Shown one piece after another: positions 1 to 4,760 of a DNA stretch of 11,722 nucleotides. Source of the stretch: Lachnospiraceae bacterium UBA4348 (GTDB lineage: Bacteria > Bacillota > Clostridia > Lachnospirales > Lachnospiraceae); contig DGTA01000005.1 in the NCBI GenBank assembly GCA_002394165.1, forward strand, positions 1-11,722. Direction: 5' to 3'. The position numbers and the translations under genes were made by a program. A model generated the notes under the pieces. It had not been told where the DNA came from. It saw only the letters and a list, made by a program, of their open reading frames with translations, and searched no databases. The stretch's first letter is position 1. Each line of letters begins with the position of its first letter.

Positions 1-1205
1 GTCAGCGCGATCATCATCAGCTGCCTGCCGGTCTTGGAAAAGATGAGTTTCACCTCGCCCGGAGCGAGGTCTTTTCTTTTTACGAAGATGGTTACCAGGC
101 ACACGGCCAGGAAGGGGATCAGTCCGGGACTGTAAAGGAGCGCAAGATCATAGTGAAGCGCCTCGTTCCCCAAAATGGACGGAATGTGGATGGCCACGCT
201 GTTAAGGAGCGCCTTCAGGTGAAACGCCGGGATCCTGGTAAGGAGCAGGATCACGCCGATCGCGATGTAGGGGCTCCAGGCCCGGATCAGTTCTCCCGCC
301 GTGAGCGGAGTCTTTGTGTCTGCGTCAGCCGCCGCCGGTGCGGCGCCGGCATCGGGACCAAAGGTCCACACATGCGCCGGGACCAGGAAATGCGCGCGGG
401 TCATGGCCACCACGATCACCAGGCCGGTCACGGAACCGATTATGGAGGCAAACTCCGGTCCGATGAAGATCCCCAGCAGACAGTAGGGGAGGATGAAGGA
501 GACCGCGGAAGCGAGCGAGAACGGGATCATTTCCGTGATGTAACTGACCTTGCGTTCCTTTCCGAAAAAGAGAACCAGCACGGTCACCAGGACGATCGGG
601 ATGATCAGGCCGGCGATCCCCAGATAAAGCACGGTATAGCGCGTCACATCCCTGGTAAACAGGGCCGGATCCATCCCTGCGGCGGTGACGGCCGGAGAGA
701 GGCTGGACATGTTCATCAGCGTGGGCGTTCCGACAGCGGCAAAGGGCACCGGGGTGCTGTTCGAGATCAGCGCCACGATGCAGGCGGCGACCGGCGGAAA
801 TCCAAGTCCCACGAGCAGCGGCGCGGCCAGTGCGGCGGGCGTTCCGTATCCGGCTGCTCCTTCGATAAAGGCGCCGAACAGGTAGCCGATGATGATCGCC
901 TGGATACGCGGATCGGGCGAGATGTGCCTGAAGCCGCGGCTGATGACATCCATCACGCCGGTGATGCGCAGTGTGTTCAACAGCAGGATGGCGCCGCCGA
1001 TGATCAGCAGCAGATCAAATGCCTTGAGGGCGCCGTACAGGAAATAGCCGGCTGTGGAGAGGGCGCTCATCTTCCACACAAAGAGGACCAGAACGAGCGT
1101 GATCGCCAGGGAGATGACCAGGGCTTTCGCCGAGGTGAACCTGAAAACGATCATCAGGATAAGCGCTATCAGGAACGGCAGGGCCGCCAGTAAGATATAA
1201 AGCAT
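1..1205 (-). CDS. lldP: L-lactate permease, LctP/LldP family (3' end beyond the window)
   Basis: Predicted inner-membrane lactate/glycolate:proton symporter. The first 401 codons are visible; the family is usually about 500-560 residues, so the C-terminal part lies outside the window. Reading the minus strand from ATG 1205 gives MLYILLAALPFLIALILMIV, then a series of hydrophobic segments. Around residues 111-161 is the family hallmark, GAFIEGAAGYGTP followed by GLGFPP and later SNSTPVPFAAVGTP. A more hydrophilic loop rich in Ala/Asp (about residues 285-300) separates the membrane blocks. The start is supported by AAGAAGG (plus-strand 1213-1219) 7 bases upstream and by a strong minus-strand promoter. 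A regulator gene is divergent. The substrate is inferred from the family; glycolate is a possible alternative. Confidence 0.93.
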   Translation of the reverse strand, partial: MLYILLAALPFLIALILMIVFRFTSAKALVISLAITLVLVLFVWKMSALSTAGYFLYGALKAFDLLLIIGGAILLLNTLRITGVMDVISRGFRHISPDPRIQAIIIGYLFGAFIEGAAGYGTPAALAAPLLVGLGFPPVAACIVALISNSTPVPFAAVGTPTLMNMSSLSPAVTAAGMDPALFTRDVTRYTVLYLGIAGLIIPIVLVTVLVLFFGKERKVSYITEMIPFSLASAVSFILPYCLLGIFIGPEFASIIGSVTGLVIVVAMTRAHFLVPAHVWTFGPDAGAAPAAADADTKTPLTAGELIRAWSPYIAIGVILLLTRIPAFHLKALLNSVAIHIPSILGNEALHYDLALLYSPGLIPFLAVCLVTIFVKRKDLAPGEVKLIFSKTGRQLMMIAL

Positions 1206-1249
1206 TTTCAGACCTTCTTTCCTATATTCTGCCACGGCTATGGATTTTT

Positions 1250-1261
1250 CCACACATGTGG
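1250..1261. promoter_or_regulatory. Putative operator (12-bp inverted repeat) between permease and TetR regulator
   Basis: CCACA-CA-TGTGG, two 5-bp arms with a 2-bp spacer. It sits just downstream of the predicted permease start point and at the -35 position of the candidate regulator promoter. A repressor bound here could affect both directions. Binding by the adjacent TetR-type protein is inference; the repeat itself is directly visible. Confidence 0.4.
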
Positions 1262-1268
1262 CAATTTA

Positions 1269-1279
1269 TGCTATATAAT
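1269..1279 (+). promoter_or_regulatory. Candidate promoter of the TetR-type regulator gene (-10 region)
   Basis: TATAAT at 1274-1279 is a perfect -10 hexamer. An alternative reading is an extended -10, TGC followed by TATATA, at 1269-1277. The -35 at the expected spacing (CACACA, 1251-1256) is poor. The -10 overlaps the minus-strand permease -10, so the two promoters would compete for polymerase. The predicted leader is about 80 bases. Confidence 0.45.
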
Positions 1280-1303
1280 AGTAGAAAAGAAAGTGTGATT
1301 CAA
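1275..1303 (-). promoter_or_regulatory. Sigma-A-type promoter of the lactate permease gene
   Basis: On the minus strand TTGAAT (plus-strand 1298-1303) is followed after exactly 17 bases by TATTAT (1275-1280). It points toward the permease start 70 bases further on. Five of six bases match consensus at each hexamer. The predicted transcription start is near 1268, so the inverted repeat at 1250-1261 would lie in the early transcribed region, a normal place for a repressor operator. Confidence 0.7.
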
Positions 1304-1325
1304 TGACCAGTTTTTTGATAATCGG

Positions 1326-1345
1326 GGGAAAATCCACATTTTCCC
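1326..1345. repeat. Inverted repeat (8-bp arms) in the leader of the TetR-type gene
   Basis: GGGAAAAT (1326-1333) and ATTTTCCC (1338-1345) are perfect inverted copies separated by CCAC. The repeat lies 7 bases before the ribosome binding site at 1353-1357. It could be a second operator or a leader-RNA hairpin affecting translation. No T-run follows, so it is not a typical terminator. Confidence 0.5.
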
Positions 1346-1366
1346 TGAAAATGAGGAATAATTATC

Positions 1367-1942
1367 ATGGACAGAAGAGTAGCCAGAACCAAGAACGCGA
1401 TCCGTCAGGCCTATTTTGATCTTCTCCTGAAAAAGGGAGATGAAAAGATCACGGTGGCGGACATCGCCCGGGAAGCGGATATCGACCGCAAGACCTTTTA
1501 CCTTCATTACGGCTCGACCGATGAGATCATCCGCGAGTTCGCGGAGACCAAAACGCAGGAGATGCTGCGCCGGCTGACGCTGCGCTTTTTCTTTACCCTC
1601 TCCTTTGATCGCAAGATCTTCGCCCGCGAAGCGGCGGGCATCCTGTCGGAGAACCTGGAGTTTGCCAGGATCCTGGCTAAAAACAGCAACATGTATTTTT
1701 TCTGGAAACAGCTTGAAGATTCTGCCGTGGCCAACCTGGTGGGAAGCTACGGGCGCCACTCGAAGGTGCCTCATCAGGATATCGTCACGCGCGTGAGCTA
1801 TTTCGTCGCCGGGGCATCGAATGTTTTCCAGCGGTGGCTGCGCGGCGAGATCGACTGCTCCCTCGAGGAGATGAGTGACAAGGTCAGCGAGATCGCTTTC
1901 GAGGGGGTGCAGGGGCTGCTGCAGCGATCCAGGGAATCCTGA
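1367..1942 (+). CDS. TetR/AcrR-family transcriptional regulator
   Basis: A 191-residue DNA-binding repressor of normal length for the family. The N-terminal helix-turn-helix is clear: residues 29-48 read TVADIAREADIDRKTFYLHY, with the TFYxHY recognition-helix signature. The remainder (about 60-190) is a helical ligand-binding/dimerisation domain containing several aromatic residues (NMYFFW, FQRWL). It resembles the C-terminal regions found in DhaS-like TetR proteins, but I cannot name its ligand. The start is supported by GAGGA at 1353-1357, 9 bases before the ATG. It is divergent from the lactate permease and shares its control region, so control of lactate uptake and of itself is the simplest reading. 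It is convergent with the ArsR-type gene, with only 4 bases between the stop codons. Confidence 0.92.
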   Translation: MDRRVARTKNAIRQAYFDLLLKKGDEKITVADIAREADIDRKTFYLHYGSTDEIIREFAETKTQEMLRRLTLRFFFTLSFDRKIFAREAAGILSENLEFARILAKNSNMYFFWKQLEDSAVANLVGSYGRHSKVPHQDIVTRVSYFVAGASNVFQRWLRGEIDCSLEEMSDKVSEIAFEGVQGLLQRSRES

Positions 1943-1950
1943 CCGGTCAG
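1939..1950. repeat. Perfect 12-bp palindrome spanning two convergent stop codons
   Basis: CTGACCGGTCAG contains the TGA stop of the TetR-type gene (1940-1942) and, symmetrically, the TGA stop of the minus-strand ArsR-type gene (1947-1949). There is no T-run on either side, so it is at best a weak bidirectional terminator. It may simply be chance symmetry of two facing stop codons. Confidence 0.5.
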
Positions 1951-2312
1951 TGGGTGCCGGGACAGGTGATCTTCAGGATCTTTTCCATTGTTATATGAAG
2001 TGAGTCCACCAGGGGCGTATCGGCGGCGTGGTAGAACATTTCCTTGCCGCTCCGGGATGAGGTGATCAGGCCGCCGGATTTCAGGATCCGCAGATGGTGG
2101 GAGACCGCCGGGGTGCTCATTCCCACCATGGCGGCGATGTCAGTCACGCATTCCGTGCAGTGGCACAGGATCCAGAAGATCTGCAGCCGGACGGGATCGC
2201 CCAGTAACCGGAAGGCGTCGGACACTGTCCGCACGCTCTCGAGCTGCGGGATACTTTCCGGGATATCTCCTTCGTGTGAATGCTGATGCGGGAGATGATC
2301 GATCAAAGCCAT
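1947..2312 (-). CDS. ArsR/SmtB-family metal-sensing repressor, Cys/His-rich
   Basis: A 121-residue winged-helix repressor that probably releases DNA when it binds a thiophilic or divalent metal. Residues 34-49 (FRLLGDPVRLQIFWIL) and 65-83 (MSTPAVSHHLRILKSGGLI) are the conserved core helix and recognition helix, followed by the wing (about 84-95, SGKEMFYH). Metal-ligand candidates are C50-H51-C52 and C55 at the start of the helix that carries the CxC site in ArsR/CadC proteins. Others are a His-rich N-terminus (H6, H9, H11, H13), D98/D103/H106/E110 in the last helix (SmtB/CzrA-like alpha-5 position), and C117/H121. The start is supported by AAAGGAG (plus-strand 2320-2326) 7 bases upstream. It is divergent from the HMA protein and metal ATPase, its likely targets. 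Which metal it senses cannot be decided from sequence. Confidence 0.93.
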   Translation of the reverse strand: MALIDHLPHQHSHEGDIPESIPQLESVRTVSDAFRLLGDPVRLQIFWILCHCTECVTDIAAMVGMSTPAVSHHLRILKSGGLITSSRSGKEMFYHAADTPLVDSLHITMEKILKITCPGTH

Positions 2313-2334
2313 GGGGGGACTCCTTTCTTTTACG

Positions 2335-2358
2335 GTAATAATTACTGAATTAAGTATA
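2335..2358 (-). promoter_or_regulatory. Candidate promoter and start-site inverted repeat of the ArsR-type gene
   Basis: On the minus strand TATACT (plus-strand 2353-2358) is a good -10. The -35 at 17-bp spacing is only TTTTTT. Just downstream, at the expected start point, lies GTAAT-A-ATTAC (2335-2345), a perfect 5-1-5 inverted repeat that could serve for autoregulation. The promoter is weakly supported; the repeat is directly visible. Confidence 0.4.
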
Positions 2359-2378
2359 CCTCAAATCGGACCCGAAAA

Positions 2379-2409
2379 AAACCTGTTGACACGATGCGTC
2401 GGCAGGTTT
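2379..2409. repeat. 31-bp imperfect dyad spanning the efflux promoter
   Basis: AAACCTG (2379-2385) and CAGGTTT (2403-2409) are perfect inverted arms. Inside them GAC (2388-2390) pairs symmetrically with GTC (2398-2400), all centred on base 2394. The dyad covers the -35, the whole spacer and the first base of the -10. It also overlaps the candidate -35 of the divergent ArsR-type gene. Possible operator for a dimeric regulator. Confidence 0.5.
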
Positions 2410-2414
2410 ATTAT
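2386..2414 (+). promoter_or_regulatory. Strong sigma-A-type promoter of the metal-efflux operon
   Basis: A perfect TTGACA (2386-2391) is followed after 17 bases by TATTAT (2409-2414), pointing at the HMA gene start 43 bases downstream. The predicted start point is near 2421, just before the inverted repeat at 2425-2442. Such a near-consensus promoter needs a repressor to be silent, which fits control by the divergent ArsR-type protein. Confidence 0.85.
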
Positions 2415-2424
2415 ATGGTAAACG

Positions 2425-2442
2425 ATTAAACAAACGTTTAAT
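2425..2442. promoter_or_regulatory. Putative ArsR-type operator downstream of the efflux promoter
   Basis: ATTAAAC (2425-2431) and GTTTAAT (2436-2442) are perfect 7-bp inverted arms with a 4-bp spacer (AAAC). The repeat starts about 4 bases after the predicted transcription start. An AT-rich dyad at this place is typical of ArsR/SmtB operators, so the adjacent ArsR-type repressor is the likely ligand (inference). Confidence 0.6.
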
Positions 2443-2457
2443 TGAGAGGAGATAAAA

Positions 2458-2676
2458 ATGAAAAAGACATACGCGATCGAAGTGGACTGTGCCAACTGTG
2501 CGAACAAAATGGAAGAAGCCGCGAAAAAAACAGCCGGAGTCAAGGATGCGGCGGTCAATTTCATGACACTGAAAATGACTGTTGATTTTGAGGAAGGCGC
2601 CGATTCGAAGACCGTGATGAAAGATGTGCTCAAGTCCTGCCGCAAGGTGGAGGATGAGTGCGAGATCTACTTCTGA
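2458..2676 (+). CDS. Stand-alone heavy-metal-associated (HMA) domain protein
   Basis: A 72-residue soluble ferredoxin-fold metal-binding protein, essentially one HMA domain. The metal loop is D10-C11-A-N-C14. An Asp directly before CxxC is the arrangement used by Zn/Cd/Pb-type domains such as that of ZntA, whereas copper chaperones usually lack it. Two further cysteines lie near the C-terminus (C61, C68). AGGAG at 2447-2451 precedes the ATG by 6 bases. It is the first gene of the operon, 58 bases before the P-type ATPase, which itself has no N-terminal HMA domain. It therefore probably acts as the detached metal-binding domain or chaperone of that pump. Confidence 0.92.
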   Translation: MKKTYAIEVDCANCANKMEEAAKKTAGVKDAAVNFMTLKMTVDFEEGADSKTVMKDVLKSCRKVEDECEIYF

Positions 2677-2734
2677 TCACCTTCATCGTTTTAAAAAAAC
2701 CTTTAAAAAAATGGATACCGGGATGTGAGCGAAT

Positions 2735-4648
2735 ATGAGCAAGAAGCTTAAAAAAAATCTGGTCAGGATCCTGGTGACGGCTGCAGTGCTGGTTATTCTT
2801 CATGTCATTCCCGCAAAGGGACTGATCCAGTTCCTGCTTTACCTGATTCCTTATGCCATCATCAGCTATGATATCCTGCGCAAGGCGTGGAAAGGCATTA
2901 TCAACCGCCAGCCGCTTGACGAGAACCTTCTGATGGCGATCGCGACGATCGGCGCGTTCGCCCTGGCTGTCTGGGGCAGGGGGGATTATACCGAGGCGAT
3001 CGCGGTCATGCTTTTCTATCAGGTGGGCGAATGGTTCCAGGCTTATGCGGTCGGAAAGAGCCGCCGAAATATCAGCGAGCTGATGGATATCCGCCCCGAC
3101 TACGCCAATGTGGAGAGAGACGGCGCTCTGGTGAAGGTGGATCCCGACGAAGTGGAACCGGGGACGGTGATCATCGTGCAGCCCGGCGAGAAGATCCCGA
3201 TCGACGGCGTTGTTGTGGAGGGGACTTCTTCTCTCGACTGCGCTGCCCTGACCGGCGAGAGCCTGCCCAGGGACGCGGCTCCCGGAATGGATGTGGTCAG
3301 CGGCTGCATCAACTTAAGCGGCCTGCTTAAGATCAGGACAACGAAGGATTTCGGAGAATCCACCGTCTCGAAGATCCTGGATCTGGTGGAGAATGCGAGC
3401 AGTGCGAAATCGAAGTCCGAGGATTTCATCACTAAATTTGCCCGCATTTATACGCCTGTGGTCGTCGGGAGCGCGCTGCTCCTGGCATTTGTTCCGCCGC
3501 TTGTCAGGCTTGCCATGGGTATTTCTCCCGAGTGGAGCGACTGGATCTACCGCGCGCTCACCTTCCTGGTCATCAGCTGCCCGTGCGCGCTGGTCATCAG
3601 CATCCCCCTGACGTTCTTTGCCGGACTTGGCGGGGCGAGCCGCCAGGGCGTCCTGATCAAGGGCTCCAACTATCTGGAAACTCTTTCAAAGACAGACTGC
3701 GTGGTGTTTGACAAGACAGGCACCCTGACTCAGGGCGTGTTTGAAGTGTCCCGTATAGAGACGGCCGGTCCGCTGAGTGAGGATGAGCTCCTGAAGCTGG
3801 CTGCCCATGCAGAGTGCGCCAGCTCCCATCCGATCAGTCTCAGCCTGCAGAAGGCCTGCCAGGAGCGCTGCGGATGCGCCGTGGACCGCACGCGGGTCAG
3901 TGATATCAAAGAGCAGAGCGGTCACGGCGTGTGCGCCGTGGTGGACGGGAAAAACGTGTCAGTCGGCAATGAAAAGCTGATGCGCTCCCTTGGCATCACC
4001 CCGTCGGCCGTAAAGGAGACGGGAACGATCGTCCATATCGCGGTGGACGGCCAGTACGGCGGCTGCATCGTGATCAGCGACCGGCTGCGCGATAGCTCGG
4101 CCGAGGCCATAAAAGCCCTGCGAAAGAGCGGCGTCCGCCGCACGGTCATGCTCACCGGCGATGCTGCGTCCGTGGCGGAGGAAGTGGCGGCGCAGCTTAA
4201 GATCGATGAAGTGCACAGCGAACTTCTGCCCTCCGGCAAAGTGGAGATGGTGGAGAAGCTGATCCGCGAGAGAGGATCCTCGGGAACCCTCGCTTTCGCC
4301 GGCGACGGCATCAACGACGCGCCGGTGCTCACCCGCGCGGATGTCGGGATCGCCATGGGGGCCATGGGCTCCGATGCCGCCATCGAGGCGGCGGACGTCG
4401 TGCTGATGCACGACGATCCCATGGGCATTTCCAAAGCTATCCGGATCGCCCGCAAATGCATGCGGATCGTTTACGAAAACATCTGGTTCGCCATCGGCAT
4501 CAAGCTGATCTGCCTGATCCTTGGGGCCCTCGGAATGGCCTCCATGTGGCTGGCGATCTTCGCCGATGTCGGCGTTATGATACTGGCCGTGCTGAATGCG
4601 ATGCGCGCGCTGTTTTCCACGAGGGGTCTGACCCTTTTCGTACATTGA
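2735..4648 (+). CDS. Heavy-metal P1B-type ATPase (Zn/Cd/Pb class, ZntA/CadA-like)
   Basis: A 637-residue ATP-driven metal exporter in the cytoplasmic membrane. It has an N-terminal membrane part (about 8-105) and an actuator domain with T173-G174-E175. The transport motif C282-P-C284 is followed by the phosphorylated D326 in DKTGTLT, the nucleotide-binding H365-P366, and the hinge GDGIND (523-528). K590 in the penultimate helix and D611 in the last helix (FADVGVM) are the residue pair that marks the zinc/cadmium/lead class; copper pumps carry other residues there. The protein lacks an N-terminal HMA domain, supplied separately by the preceding gene. GTGAG (2725-2729) is a weak ribosome binding site. 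Oddity: the last nine residues (TRGLTLFVH) and the stop codon lie at or within a 58-bp palindrome, so the natural C-terminus appears to have been replaced. Confidence 0.95.
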   Translation: MSKKLKKNLVRILVTAAVLVILHVIPAKGLIQFLLYLIPYAIISYDILRKAWKGIINRQPLDENLLMAIATIGAFALAVWGRGDYTEAIAVMLFYQVGEWFQAYAVGKSRRNISELMDIRPDYANVERDGALVKVDPDEVEPGTVIIVQPGEKIPIDGVVVEGTSSLDCAALTGESLPRDAAPGMDVVSGCINLSGLLKIRTTKDFGESTVSKILDLVENASSAKSKSEDFITKFARIYTPVVVGSALLLAFVPPLVRLAMGISPEWSDWIYRALTFLVISCPCALVISIPLTFFAGLGGASRQGVLIKGSNYLETLSKTDCVVFDKTGTLTQGVFEVSRIETAGPLSEDELLKLAAHAECASSHPISLSLQKACQERCGCAVDRTRVSDIKEQSGHGVCAVVDGKNVSVGNEKLMRSLGITPSAVKETGTIVHIAVDGQYGGCIVISDRLRDSSAEAIKALRKSGVRRTVMLTGDAASVAEEVAAQLKIDEVHSELLPSGKVEMVEKLIRERGSSGTLAFAGDGINDAPVLTRADVGIAMGAMGSDAAIEAADVVLMHDDPMGISKAIRIARKCMRIVYENIWFAIGIKLICLILGALGMASMWLAIFADVGVMILAVLNAMRALFSTRGLTLFVH

Positions 4649-4679
4649 CGCGTCAGTGTACGAAAAGGGTCAGACCCCT
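4622..4679. repeat. 58-bp near-perfect palindrome (REP/REPIN-like) at the ATPase 3' end
   Basis: Two 29-base arms meet at 4650/4651 and pair at every position except T4645 opposite G4656, which is a wobble pair in RNA. Each outer arm contains a smaller palindrome, GGGTC-T-GACCC (4624-4634) and GGGTC-A-GACCC (4667-4677). The nested design, with GGGTCnGACCC tips and a GC-rich centre (GACGCGTC), looks like a REP doublet/REPIN or a tiny MITE; that family call is inference. The ATPase stop codon (4646-4648) is inside it. As RNA it would form a very stable hairpin and could stop transcription or protect the 3' end, but the following TTGTTAATCT is a poor U-tract. Confidence 0.75.
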
Positions 4680-4708
4680 TGTTAATCTCTTGATTCTTAT
4701 GCTATACT
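4679..4708 (+). promoter_or_regulatory. Promoter of the HNH-domain protein gene
   Basis: TTGTTA (4679-4684), an 18-base spacer, then TATACT (4703-4708) with an extended -10 TG at 4700-4701. The predicted start is near 4715, about 46 bases before the ATG at 4761. The first base of the -35 is the last paired base of the adjacent palindrome, so the repeat edge may help create this promoter. Confidence 0.6.
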
Positions 4709-4760
4709 GTGAAAGTCTGGTTCCGAATTCATAAACGCAACTATGAATGCGGAGGTATTT

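Noticed and set aside
153..1193. A 346-codon open frame on the plus strand.
   Set aside because: Its product is an implausible Asp/Arg/Gly/His/Gln-rich chain without domains, and it lies wholly antisense to a clear lactate permease with correct start, ribosome binding site and promoter. It is a GC-driven shadow.
2379..2409. Reading the promoter dyad as a terminator hairpin for the preceding gene.
   Set aside because: The genes on either side diverge, so no transcript ends here, and the dyad sits exactly on a strong promoter.
3959..4645. A 228-codon minus-strand frame under the P-type ATPase.
   Set aside because: It is antisense to a complete, motif-rich ATPase, has His/Gly/Asp-rich shadow composition and lacks a ribosome binding site.
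4743..4760. Use of ATG 4743 as the start of the HNH protein.
   Set aside because: The ribosome binding site GCGGAGG lies between this ATG and the one at 4761, with proper spacing only for 4761.
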